NCBI GenBank assembly: GCA_023392635.1
Contig: JAEVYS010000007.1
Location: 1 to 24,215, forward strand
Direction: 5' to 3'
Source: Actinomycetes bacterium
GTDB lineage: Bacteria > Actinomycetota > Actinomycetes > Propionibacteriales > Propionibacteriaceae
DNA: 24,215 bases
A program made the position numbers and the translations under genes. Each line of letters starts with the position of its first letter. Positions within the stretch are counted from its first letter, which is position 1. This document shows positions 7,408-14,837 of the stretch, piece by piece. The notes under the pieces were generated by a model. That model was not told the origin of the DNA. It saw only the letters and a list, made by a program, of their open reading frames with translations, and ran no database searches.

Positions 7408-8737
7408 CCCCGCTCCGATCGAGGTCGGACTCCACCAGCGAGATCGCCCGTTCGAGCGCGGCCAGGGCCGTCTGGATGATGTCGCTGCTGACGGTCAGCG
7501 CGGGCCGCACCCGAAGCGAGCGGTCGCCGCAGCCGAGCATGATCACCTGCTCGTGCTCGAGCAGCACCTTCAGGACGCGGTCCCGGATGTCGCCGTTCGG
7601 CATCGTCACCGCGCACATCAGGCCGAGCCCGCGGGGGTTCGTCACCATGGGGTGGCGCCCGGCCAGCTCCTGCAGGCCTGCCAGGAGCTCGGCGCCGCGC
7701 ACCTGGGCGGCCTCGAAGAGCCCGTCCGCATCGATGATCTCCAGGATCCGTCGCGAACGCACCATGTCGGTGAGGTTCCCGCCCCAGGTGGAGTTGATCC
7801 GCGACGGCACGTGGAACACGTTGTCGGGCACCTCGTCGACGCGCCCGCCGGCCATCACGCCGCACACCTGCAGCTTCTTGCCGAACGCCACGACGTCGGG
7901 TTCGACGCCCTTCCACTGGTAGGCCCACGGCTTGCCGGTGAGGCCGCCGCCGGTCTGCACCTCGTCGAGCACGAACAGCGCGTCGTAGCGGTGGCACAGC
8001 TCCTTCATGGCTGCGAAGAACTCCGGACGGAAGTGGTGGTCGCCACCCTCGCCCTGCACCGTCTCCATGATGAAGCAGGCGATGTCGTGCGGGTTGGCCT
8101 CGAACGCCTCCCTCGCCTGCTCCAGGGCACGCGCCTCGTAAGCGGGCACGTCCCGCTCGTCGGCGATGAACGGGGACGTGATCCGCGGCCAGGCGAACTT
8201 GGGGAAGCGGGCCACCTTGTTCGGGTCGGTGTTGGTCAACGACATGGTGTAGCCGCTGCGTCCGTGGAACGCACCGGTCAGGTGCATCACCTGCGTCCCC
8301 AGCTCGGGCGAGATGCCGTGCGCCTCGTTCCAGCGGCTCTTCCAGTCGAACGCCACCTTCAGGGCGTTCTCGACGGCGAGCGACCCGCCCTCGATGAAGA
8401 ACAGGTGCGGCAGGGCCGGGTCGCCCATGACCCGGGAGAAGGTCTCGACGAACCGCGCCAGCGCCACGGTGTACACATCGGAGTTGCTGGGCTTGTTGAG
8501 CGCCGCTTCCAGGAGGTCGCGCCGGAAATCGGGATCCTCGGTGATGCCGGGATGGTTCATCCCGAGCGCCGAGGACGCGAAGAAGGTGAACATGTCCAGG
8601 TAGCGTTCGCCGGTCGCCTGGTCGATCAGCCAGGATCCCTTCGAAGCCGTCAGGTCGAGGACGAGGGGTAACCCGTCGACGAGCATGTGCCGCGAGAGGA
8701 GTCTGTGGACCCCCGTAGCGTGAGGTTCGGTCGCCAT
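7391..8737 (-). CDS. lat: L-lysine 6-aminotransferase (lysine-epsilon aminotransferase)
   Basis: 448 residues, class III PLP-dependent aminotransferase. The N-terminal HMLVDGLPLVLDL and GERYLDMFTFFASSALGMNH are characteristic of Lat. FVLDEVQTGGGLTG (Asp258, Glu259, Gln261) contacts the cofactor, and the PLP lysine is in AFGKK (287-288). It moves the epsilon-amino group of lysine to 2-oxoglutarate, giving 2-aminoadipate semialdehyde, which cyclises to piperideine-6-carboxylate. The ATG at 8737 has no ribosome-binding site; a TATGCT element ends 6 nt upstream, suggesting a leaderless transcript. First gene of the lysine operon. In some Streptomyces lat serves cephamycin synthesis, but no beta-lactam genes are here and the hglS neighbour points to catabolism. 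Confidence 0.95.
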   Translation of the reverse strand: MATEPHATGVHRLLSRHMLVDGLPLVLDLTASKGSWLIDQATGERYLDMFTFFASSALGMNHPGITEDPDFRRDLLEAALNKPSNSDVYTVALARFVETFSRVMGDPALPHLFFIEGGSLAVENALKVAFDWKSRWNEAHGISPELGTQVMHLTGAFHGRSGYTMSLTNTDPNKVARFPKFAWPRITSPFIADERDVPAYEARALEQAREAFEANPHDIACFIMETVQGEGGDHHFRPEFFAAMKELCHRYDALFVLDEVQTGGGLTGKPWAYQWKGVEPDVVAFGKKLQVCGVMAGGRVDEVPDNVFHVPSRINSTWGGNLTDMVRSRRILEIIDADGLFEAAQVRGAELLAGLQELAGRHPMVTNPRGLGLMCAVTMPNGDIRDRVLKVLLEHEQVIMLGCGDRSLRVRPALTVSSDIIQTALAALERAISLVESDLDRSGDVQYA

Positions 8738-8743
8738 CTGGCG

Positions 8744-8749
8744 AGCATA
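8744..8749 (-). promoter_or_regulatory. Putative -10 element of the lysine operon (leaderless lat)
   Basis: TATGCT on the minus strand, separated by 6 nt from the lat ATG. This matches the TANNNT form and spacing of actinobacterial leaderless promoters. No convincing -35 was found. Confidence 0.4.
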
Positions 8750-8806
8750 GGGTCCCGCGCGGCGGCTCCGGTACCCCCGTCGCGATGGCTTCGAAGTCGC
8801 CCCTTG

Positions 8807-10507
8807 TCAGCCCCGCAGAGACAGCCAGCACGCGGTGTCGGGCGGCACGAGTGCGCCGTCCAGGGGCGCGGACACCACCAGCACCTCCGCGCCCGCGGGC
8901 AGTTCCACCGCCTCGCCGGAGAGGTTGGCGAGGAAGCCGAAGCCGGGCTCCCTGGTGAAGAACAGCACCGTCCCCGGATAGGTTTCCCCCCAGGCCAGCA
9001 TGCCGTCGCCCAGTGCGGGATGGGTGGCGCGGATCGCGAGCGCACGACGGTAGAGCGACAGCGTGGAATCGGGGTCGGCGGCCTGGGCCTCGGCGCTGAG
9101 CGCTGCCCACTGCGGCGGCTGCGGCAGCCACGGCTCGGCGTCCGTGCCGAACCCGTAGGGCGGCCTGGTGCCCGACCAGGGCAGCGGCACCCGGCACCCG
9201 TCACGGCCCCGGACCCGTCCGCCGGTGCGGAAGTAGCTGGGATCGTCCAGCACCTCGACCGGCAGGTCCTCGACCTCCGGCAGGCCGAGCTCTTCACCCT
9301 GGTAGACGTAGGCGGGGCCGGGGAGGGCCAACTCGAGCAGGGCGGCGGCGCGGGCACGGCGCCGGCCCAGCCCGATGTCGGTGGGCATCGGATAGAAGTA
9401 CTCGGCGAACCGGGACAGCCACTCGACGGGCGCGCCGTCCAGGCTGAACGGCCGGCCGGTCTCGGGCTTGCCGTAGCGGGTGGCGACCCGCGTGGAGTCG
9501 TGGTTGCCGAGCACCCAGGTGGTGGGTGCACCGACGGCGGCATGCGCGATCAGGTTGCGGTCGATGACCGCGCGCAGCGAGCCCGCGTCCCACTCGCAGG
9601 CCAGCATGTCGAAGTTGAAGGTGGTGTGCATCCGGCCGGGCTCGACGAACTTCATCAGGTCGGGCAGTTCCTTCACGTTGGCCTCGCAGACGAAGATTCG
9701 CTCGCCCTGGCCGCCGTCGGCATAGCTGTCGGCGATCTCGCGCCAGTGCCGCTGGATGGCGTCCAGTGCCGGCTGGTTCCACCACGGGTGGCCCTTGTAG
9801 TACCAGGAGATCCCCAGCCCGGTGGCCGGGTCGACGGGGACGTCCGGCATCGCCATGTCCTTGGCGAGGCCGTCGGCGACGTCGACCCGCAGCCCGTCCA
9901 CGCCCCGGTCGAACCAGAACCGGATCACGTCGTCGAACAGGCCCACCACGTCCGGGTTGGACCAGTTCCAGTCCGGCTGCTGCGGCGCGAACATGTGCAG
10001 GTACCACTGCTCGGGCCCCTGGGGGCCGACCACGCGCTCCCAGGCGGAGCCACCGAACAGCGACCCCCAGTTGTTGGGTGGCTGCGAGCCGTCCTCACCC
10101 ACCCCGTCGCGGAAGTGGAACAGCGCACGTTCGGGGGAGCCCGGGCCCGCGGCGAGGGCCGCCCGGAACGCGGGATGCGCCTCGGAGCAGTGGTTGGGGA
10201 CGAGGTCGATCAGCACGCGGATGCCATGGGCGTGCGCCTTCTCGATGAACTCGTCGGCGTCGGCGAGGGTCCCGAAGGTGGGGTCGATGTCGCAGTAGTC
10301 GGAGACGTCGTAGCCGCCGTCCGCCATCGGCGAGGGGTACCACGGGCTCACCCAGACGGCGGTGACCCCGAGGTCTGCGAGGTAGTCGAGCTTGTCGATC
10401 ATGCCCCGCACGTCACCGGTGCCGTCGTTGTTCGCGTCCGCGAAGGAGCGGGGATAGATCTGGTAAACCACCGCATCGCGCCACCACGGCCGCTCGGAGA
10501 TCGTCAC
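8807..10507 (-). CDS. GH13 alpha-glucosidase (oligo-1,6-glucosidase-like)
   Basis: 566 residues from the GTG at 10507. The conserved GH13 regions are present in order: DLVPNH at 101-106, GLRVDVADGLAKD with nucleophile Asp209, FVCEANV with acid/base Glu275, and VLGNHDS with Asp337. The PRSFADANNDGTGDVRG start and the MPD stretch after the nucleophile fit exo-acting alpha-glucosidases, probably close to subfamily GH13_30. No signal peptide, so it hydrolyses imported maltose- or isomaltose-type oligosaccharides in the cytosol. An upstream in-frame ATG at 10600 is rejected because TAGGGT lies 7 nt before the GTG and the sequence between is arginine-rich and unlike the family. The LacI gene just upstream is its likely regulator. 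Confidence 0.93.
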   Translation of the reverse strand: MTISERPWWRDAVVYQIYPRSFADANNDGTGDVRGMIDKLDYLADLGVTAVWVSPWYPSPMADGGYDVSDYCDIDPTFGTLADADEFIEKAHAHGIRVLIDLVPNHCSEAHPAFRAALAAGPGSPERALFHFRDGVGEDGSQPPNNWGSLFGGSAWERVVGPQGPEQWYLHMFAPQQPDWNWSNPDVVGLFDDVIRFWFDRGVDGLRVDVADGLAKDMAMPDVPVDPATGLGISWYYKGHPWWNQPALDAIQRHWREIADSYADGGQGERIFVCEANVKELPDLMKFVEPGRMHTTFNFDMLACEWDAGSLRAVIDRNLIAHAAVGAPTTWVLGNHDSTRVATRYGKPETGRPFSLDGAPVEWLSRFAEYFYPMPTDIGLGRRRARAAALLELALPGPAYVYQGEELGLPEVEDLPVEVLDDPSYFRTGGRVRGRDGCRVPLPWSGTRPPYGFGTDAEPWLPQPPQWAALSAEAQAADPDSTLSLYRRALAIRATHPALGDGMLAWGETYPGTVLFFTREPGFGFLANLSGEAVELPAGAEVLVVSAPLDGALVPPDTACWLSLRG

Positions 10508-10514
10508 GTCCAGA

Positions 10515-10543
10515 ACCCTAGTGGCGCGATCCGTCCCCTGGAA
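10515..10543 (-). promoter_or_regulatory. Putative leaderless promoter of the GH13 gene
   Basis: Minus strand TTCCAG (10538-10543), 17-nt spacer, TAGGGT (10515-10520), then 7 nt to the GTG start. One arm of an 18-bp inverted repeat occupies the spacer. Confidence 0.4.
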
Positions 10544-10600
10544 CGAGGGAATGTGACGACTGGGACGGTGGGGACGCGAACGGGGGCCAGATCGCGCCAC
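10521..10600. repeat. 18-bp imperfect inverted repeat, arms 10521-10538 and 10583-10600
   Basis: The outer 11 bp are perfect: GTGGCGCGATC at 10521-10531 and its reverse complement GATCGCGCCAC at 10590-10600. Including the inner CCCC/GGGG blocks, 16 of 18 positions pair. The loop is 44 nt. It lies between the lacI stop and the glucosidase start, with one arm next to the -10 element. It may be a paired operator site or a transcript hairpin. Confidence 0.8.
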
Positions 10601-10616
10601 GGAAGCGGGGAGCGCC

Positions 10617-11615
10617 TCAGCGCGCGAAGTCCGACGATGCGCGGACGACGAGCTCGGGCTGGAACAGGTCGTGAGGTGCCTGGGTGAGCAGCAGGTCGGC
10701 CGCGGCCCAACCCAGCTGGCGCATCGGCTGGCGCACGGAGCTCAACGGGGTCATCAGTTCGGCGGCGAAGTACAGGTCGTCGTAGCCGACGACGGCCATG
10801 TCGCGCGGAATGGAGAGCCGGCGGACGCGCAGCTCACGCATCACCCCCAGGGCGACGATGTCGTTCATCGCGAAGACCGCGGTCGGCGCCGGCACGGGGG
10901 AGTCGAGGGCCTCGATCAGGCCGCGCTGGCCCTCGTTCGCGCTGAGGGTGGGCAGGTTGGTCACCTGCAGCACGTCCGCCGGGTCGAGGTCGGCCGCCTG
11001 GATCGCCTCGATCGCGCCGCGCAGGCGGTGGCGGGTCTGCTGCAGGTCGGTGGGGCCGGCCAGGAACAGGATGCGCCGATGGCCCTGCTCGAGCAGGTGG
11101 GCGACGGCCTGGCGCCCGCCGGAGATGTGGTCGACTCCCACGGAGGGGTGCTGCTGGTTGCGGCTGGAGTCCATCAGCACCGACGGGATGCCGAGGCGGT
11201 TGAGGTCGCCGAGCCGCTCGGGCGTGGAGTTCATCGGGGTGACGAGGACGCCGCGCACACCCTGTTCGGCGAACAGCTTGAGGAACCTCTCCTCCCGCGC
11301 CGGGTCGTCGTCGGAGGAGCACAGGATCAGCGTGTGGTCGGCGGTCGCGAGCCGGTCCTCGATGCCGCGGGCGAGTTCGGTGTAGTACGGGTTTCCGACG
11401 TCCATCACGATCACGCCGACGGTGTGGGAGACGCCCGCTCGCAGCTGCCGTGCCGAGGCGTTGCGGTGGAAGTTGAGCTCGGCCATGGCCTGCTCGACCT
11501 TCTCGCGGGTCCGCTCGGTGACCGCGTCCGGGCGGTTCAGGACGTTCGAGACCGTACCCACCGACACGCCGGCCCGCAGGGCGACATCCTTCACGCTGGC
11601 GCGTCCGGCGGTCAT
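10617..11615 (-). CDS. LacI-family transcriptional regulator
   Basis: 332 residues, normal for LacI repressors. The N-terminal helix-turn-helix with hinge reads VKDVALRAGVSVGTVSNVLN followed by ASARQLRAG, and the periplasmic-binding-protein-like sugar domain contains VGVIVMDVGNPYYTELARG and AVVGYDDLYFAAELMTPLSS. The start is the ATG at 11615, where GGAAGGA sits 5 nt upstream; the upstream ATG at 11660 would add 15 unconserved residues. A TATGCT -10 lies at 11641-11646. It is upstream of and in the same direction as the GH13 glucosidase, so it most likely senses an alpha-glucoside or its phosphate, but the effector is not readable from sequence. Confidence 0.93.
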   Translation of the reverse strand: MTAGRASVKDVALRAGVSVGTVSNVLNRPDAVTERTREKVEQAMAELNFHRNASARQLRAGVSHTVGVIVMDVGNPYYTELARGIEDRLATADHTLILCSSDDDPAREERFLKLFAEQGVRGVLVTPMNSTPERLGDLNRLGIPSVLMDSSRNQQHPSVGVDHISGGRQAVAHLLEQGHRRILFLAGPTDLQQTRHRLRGAIEAIQAADLDPADVLQVTNLPTLSANEGQRGLIEALDSPVPAPTAVFAMNDIVALGVMRELRVRRLSIPRDMAVVGYDDLYFAAELMTPLSSVRQPMRQLGWAAADLLLTQAPHDLFQPELVVRASSDFAR

Positions 11616-11640
11616 CGACGTCCTTCCCGAGGGTTCAACG

Positions 11641-11646
11641 AGCATA
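11641..11646 (-). promoter_or_regulatory. Putative lacI -10 element
   Basis: TATGCT on the minus strand, placing a start of transcription near 11634, about 20 nt before the ATG and its GGAAGGA ribosome-binding site. No good -35 seen. Confidence 0.35.
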
Positions 11647-11687
11647 CCGACGGCCGTCATCCGCCAGCGAGCGAATCACACGAATTC

Positions 11688-11701
11688 ATGAATCGATTCA
11701 T
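11688..11701. promoter_or_regulatory. Candidate LacI-family operator (perfect 14-bp palindrome)
   Basis: ATGAATCGATTCAT is a perfect palindrome with the central CG and flanking A/T typical of LacI-family operators. It stands in an AT-rich patch between the pyrC stop and the lacI start, about 55-70 bp upstream of the predicted lacI transcription start. Binding by this LacI protein is inferred. Confidence 0.6.
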
Positions 11702-11726
11702 GCCCGGCGACCGCAGGAACGGCGGG

Positions 11727-13010
11727 TCAGCGCGAGTAGGTCCGTCGCCCGCGCCAGAAGGTCGCCACGACCGGGTCGGCAAGGTCGCGGCCGTGGTACG
11801 GGTTGTTCCGGGACCGGGACGCGGAGGCCCCCGCGTCCACGACCGACCGCGCGGACGGGTCGACCAGCACGAGGTTCGCCGGCTCGCCCACGGCCAGCGG
11901 GCGGCCCTGGCCGGGCACGCTCCCGATGCGCGCGGGCGCGGCGGACATCCGCTCCACCAGCGTCGCCCAGTCGATGCGTCCGGTGTTCACCATCACGTCG
12001 ACGACCACACCGAGCGCCTGCTCGAGCCCCAGCATGCCGGGCAGGGCGACGTCGAACGGGTGGTCCTTGTCCTGGCGCGCGTGCGGCGCGTGGTCGGTCG
12101 CGACCGCGTCGATGGTGCCGTCGGCCAACGCCTCCCGGACGGCCTCGAGGTGCTCCGACGTGCGCAGCGGGGGATTGACCTTGAACGTGGTGTCGTAGCC
12201 CGCGACGAGCGGGGTGTCGAGCAGCAGGTGGTGGGGCGTGACCTCCGCGGTCACCCGGATGCCGCGCTTCTTCGCCCACCGCAGCACCTCCACGCTCTCC
12301 GCGGTGGAGACGTGGCAGACGTGCACGCGCGAGCCGGCGAGCTCGGCGAGCTGGACGTCGCGGGCGACGATGACGCTCTCCGCCTGCGACGGCCACCCGG
12401 GCAGGCCGAGGCGTCCCGACCACTCCGACTCGTGGCAGCACGCCCCCGGCCCGGCCAGCCGGGGGTCCTGCGAGTGCTGCGCGATCACGCCGTCGAAGGC
12501 CTTGACGTAGCTCAGGGCCCGGCGCATGAGCAGCGGGTCGTGCACGCAGCGGCCGTCATCGGAGAACACCCGGACGCGGGCGCCGGAGCCGGCCATCAGG
12601 CCGAGCTCGGCGAGCTCATCGCCGGCCAGGCCCTTAGTGACCGCGCCCACCACGCGCACGGCGCAATGGCCGGTGCGCTCGCCGAGGCCTGCCACGTACT
12701 CGGCGGCCTCGGCGGTGTCGGTGACCGGGTCGGTGTTCGCCATCGCGTGGACGCAGGTGTAGCCGCCCCGGGCCGCCGCGGCGGTGCCGGAGTCGACGGT
12801 CTCCGCGTCCTCGCGGCCGGGCTCACGCAGGTGGGTGTGCAGGTCGACGAGCCCGGGCAGCGCCAGGAGCCCGTCGGCGTCGAAGCGCTCCACGCCCGCG
12901 GGCGCGGACGCCGGATCGGCCAGCAACCCGTCCGCCAGGTACAGGTCGGCCCTGCTGCCGTCGGCGCGTCCGGCGCCGGTGATCAGCAGGCTGGGGTGGC
13001 TGGCGGTCAC
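11727..13010 (-). CDS. pyrC: Dihydroorotase (class I)
   Basis: 427 residues, usual for class I PyrC. The amidohydrolase metal site DLHTHLREPG has His58 and His60, HVCHVSTAESVE provides a further histidine, and ATDHAPH carries the catalytic aspartate. It cyclises N-carbamoyl-L-aspartate to dihydroorotate, step three of pyrimidine synthesis. The start is a GTG that overlaps the pyrB stop as GTGA, with AAGGAG 7 nt upstream inside pyrB. It is the last pyr gene in the window; carA, carB, pyrD and pyrF are not here. Confidence 0.96.
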   Translation of the reverse strand: MTASHPSLLITGAGRADGSRADLYLADGLLADPASAPAGVERFDADGLLALPGLVDLHTHLREPGREDAETVDSGTAAAARGGYTCVHAMANTDPVTDTAEAAEYVAGLGERTGHCAVRVVGAVTKGLAGDELAELGLMAGSGARVRVFSDDGRCVHDPLLMRRALSYVKAFDGVIAQHSQDPRLAGPGACCHESEWSGRLGLPGWPSQAESVIVARDVQLAELAGSRVHVCHVSTAESVEVLRWAKKRGIRVTAEVTPHHLLLDTPLVAGYDTTFKVNPPLRTSEHLEAVREALADGTIDAVATDHAPHARQDKDHPFDVALPGMLGLEQALGVVVDVMVNTGRIDWATLVERMSAAPARIGSVPGQGRPLAVGEPANLVLVDPSARSVVDAGASASRSRNNPYHGRDLADPVVATFWRGRRTYSR

Positions 13011-13945
13011 TTCATCGCTCCTTCGTCGGAACCGAGCAGGTGGTACAGCACGCTCATCCGGATCGCCACGCCGGCCGCGACCTGGTCGAGCACCAGCGAG
13101 TTGGCGGCGTCCGCGGCGGCGCTGGAGATCTCCACGCCCCGATTCATCGGCCCGGGGTGGCAGATGCCGGCCCCGGGCTTGAGCGCAGCCAGCCGTTCCT
13201 CGGTGAGCCCGTAGCGTTCGGTGTACTCACGCTCGGTCGGGAAGAACCCGCCCGCCATGCGTTCCCGCTGGACGCGCAGCATCATCACGATGTCACACCC
13301 CTCCAGGACGGAGTCGAAGTCGCTGGTGACCTCGCAGCCCCAGGTCTCGATGCCGGTGGGCAGCAGTGTCGGAGGTGCCACGAGCACCACCTCGCCGCCC
13401 AGGGTGCGCTGCAGCAGCACGTTGCTGCGGACGACCCGCGAGTGGAGCAGGTCACCGACGATCGCGATCCGCTTGCCCGCGAAGCGCCCGTCGCCGAGGG
13501 TGCGGAAGTGCTGCCGCATCGAGTACGCGTCCAGGAGCGCCTGGGTCGGGTGCTCGTGCTGCCCGTCGCCGGCGTTGATGACCTGTGCCTTGACCCAGCC
13601 GGCGACCTGCGCGGACGCGCCGGAGGAGGAGTGGCGGATGACGAACGCGTCCACCCCCATGGCGTCCAAGGTCAGCATGGTGTCGCGGAGCGACTCGCCC
13701 TTGCTCACCGAGGAGCCCTTCGCCGAGACGTTGATGGTGTCCGCCGACAGCCACTTGCCGGCGATCTCGAACGAGGTGCGGGTTCTCGTGGAGTCCTCGA
13801 AGAAGATGTTCACGATGGTGCGCCCGCGCAGGGCCGGCAGCTTCTTCACCGGGCGGGACTGCACCTGCTGCATCTCCTCGGCGAGGTCCAGGATGCTGGT
13901 GGCCGAGGCCAGGTCGAGGTCGGCGGCGCTGAGCAGGTGCCTCAT
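13007..13945 (-). CDS. pyrB: Aspartate carbamoyltransferase catalytic subunit
   Basis: 312 residues. The carbamoyl-phosphate loop FFEDSTRTRTSFE is at residues 48-60, SSVSKGESLRDT holds the conserved lysine of the 80s loop, and HPTQALLD is the second carbamoyl-phosphate and aspartate site. It joins carbamoyl phosphate and aspartate to N-carbamoyl-aspartate. The ATG overlaps the pyrR stop as ATGA, and the stop overlaps pyrC, so all three proteins are likely made from one message by coupled translation. No pyrI regulatory subunit is present, as usual in Gram-positive lineages. Confidence 0.97.
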   Translation of the reverse strand: MRHLLSAADLDLASATSILDLAEEMQQVQSRPVKKLPALRGRTIVNIFFEDSTRTRTSFEIAGKWLSADTINVSAKGSSVSKGESLRDTMLTLDAMGVDAFVIRHSSSGASAQVAGWVKAQVINAGDGQHEHPTQALLDAYSMRQHFRTLGDGRFAGKRIAIVGDLLHSRVVRSNVLLQRTLGGEVVLVAPPTLLPTGIETWGCEVTSDFDSVLEGCDIVMMLRVQRERMAGGFFPTEREYTERYGLTEERLAALKPGAGICHPGPMNRGVEISSAAADAANSLVLDQVAAGVAIRMSVLYHLLGSDEGAMK

Positions 13946-14514
13946 CGCCTGACTCCACGCGAGATGGTCACCGCGTCGCGTCCGTCGAGCTCGCTGAGCA
14001 GTACCTGGACGCGTTCGTCGCCTCCGGCGCGGATGGTGCGCCCGACGTGGTCCGCGGCGATCGGCAACTCGCGGTCTCCGCGGTCGACCAGGACGGCCAG
14101 GCGAACCGCGCGTGGCCGGCCGAGGTCACGGAGCGCGTCGATCGCGGCGCCGATCGTGCGACCGGAGTGGAGGACATCGTCCACCAGCACCACCACGGTG
14201 TCGTCGATGCGGCCCGGAATCGACGTCCGCGCCGGATTGCGGGTGGGGTTGTTGCGCAGGTCGTCGCGATACATGGTGATGTCGAGTTCGCCGACCCGCA
14301 CCGGCCGTCCCTCGACCTCGGCGATCAGCGCGCCGAGCCGGCGGGCGAGGAAGACGCCCCGGGTGGGAATGCCGAGCAGCACGAGGTCCTGGGACCCGCG
14401 GTTGGCCTCGAGGATCTCGTGGGCGATCCGGCTCAGCGATCGGGAGAGCTCTGGCTCCTCCGCCACGAAGCGGGGGGATTCGGCGATCGGGGTGTCGGGT
14501 GCTGGGTCGGCCAC
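13942..14514 (-). CDS. pyrR: Bifunctional pyr operon regulator / uracil phosphoribosyltransferase
   Basis: 190 residues from the GTG at 14514. The PRPP-binding motif VVVLVDDVLHSGRTI is clear, and LGIPTRGVFLARRL and DITMYRDDL are PyrR signatures. PyrR binds RNA of the pyr leader in response to UMP/UTP and has weak uracil phosphoribosyltransferase activity. The GTG is chosen because GAGGAG lies 7 nt upstream and family similarity begins just after. A much longer open frame upstream runs antisense through pepN and is rejected. First gene of pyrR-pyrB-pyrC. TATACA at 14578-14583 is a plausible -10, giving a leader of about 57 nt. Confidence 0.95.
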   Translation of the reverse strand: MADPAPDTPIAESPRFVAEEPELSRSLSRIAHEILEANRGSQDLVLLGIPTRGVFLARRLGALIAEVEGRPVRVGELDITMYRDDLRNNPTRNPARTSIPGRIDDTVVVLVDDVLHSGRTIGAAIDALRDLGRPRAVRLAVLVDRGDRELPIAADHVGRTIRAGGDERVQVLLSELDGRDAVTISRGVRR

Positions 14515-14521
14515 GCAAGCG

Positions 14522-14570
14522 CTCCTCGGTGCTCTCGAACCGGCGGTGCTCAGGCCGTCCGGCTCTCGAG
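14522..14570 (-). promoter_or_regulatory. pyrR leader with hairpin in front of the ribosome-binding site
   Basis: On the minus strand the leader contains TCGAGAGC twice. The second copy is the loop of a hairpin CGGT-TCGAGAGC-ACCG (14527-14542) that abuts the GAGGAG ribosome-binding site (14522-14527). Loops containing a GAGAG-like core are bound by PyrR in other bacteria, so translational autoregulation is possible. The hairpin is seen; PyrR binding is inferred. Confidence 0.4.
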
Positions 14571-14610
14571 CGGCCAATGTATAGCAGTACCGCCGACGCG
14601 GGTCGGGGGG

Positions 14611-14639
14611 TTCGCCAACCGGGCCACGTCGGCTACCGT
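14611..14639 (+). promoter_or_regulatory. Leaderless promoter of the small membrane protein gene
   Basis: TTCGCC (14611-14616), a 17-nt spacer and TACCGT (14634-14639), followed by 7 nt and the ATG at 14647. No ribosome-binding site is present. Confidence 0.45.
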
Positions 14640-14646
14640 GTGCCCC

Positions 14647-14817
14647 ATGATTCCCGCACTCCTCCCGCTGGAGACACTGCCCAGCTGGCCCGCCGTGCAG
14701 GACCCGACGGTGCTCCAGATGCTCGTGCTCACCGTGTTCATCCCGTTCGGGATCGCGGCCGTGTTCGCCCTGGCCATCCTCGGCCCGCACTGGCACGCAC
14801 GCAGCAGGAGCGAGTGA
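14647..14817 (+). CDS. Small single-pass membrane protein, unknown function
   Basis: A 56-residue protein starting MIPALLPLETLPSW, with one strongly hydrophobic segment at about residues 24-46 (MLVLTVFIPFGIAAVFALAI) and a basic, polar tail ending HWHARSRSE, which suggests the C-terminus faces the cytosol. Third codon positions are almost all G or C, as in real genes nearby, and a promoter lies at the right leaderless distance. It is divergent from pyrR and convergent with pepN, 20 nt from the pepN stop. I do not recognise the family; short membrane proteins of this kind are often annotated as hypothetical in actinobacteria. Confidence 0.65.
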   Translation: MIPALLPLETLPSWPAVQDPTVLQMLVLTVFIPFGIAAVFALAILGPHWHARSRSE

Positions 14818-14821
14818 ACCC

Positions 14822-14834
14822 CGCCGTCCCGGCG
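14822..14834. terminator. Short hairpin between convergent genes
   Basis: CGCCG-TCC-CGGCG in the 20-nt gap between the small membrane protein gene and pepN. It is short and has no T-tract, so its action as a terminator is doubtful. Confidence 0.25.
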
Positions 14835-14837
14835 TGA

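Noticed and set aside
7391..8737. lat as part of a cephamycin-type antibiotic cluster
   Set aside because: No ACV synthetase, isopenicillin synthase or related genes are present, and hglS points to catabolism.
7299..9197. 632-codon minus-strand frame over lat
   Set aside because: Low-complexity shadow of lat and the glucosidase; no motifs.
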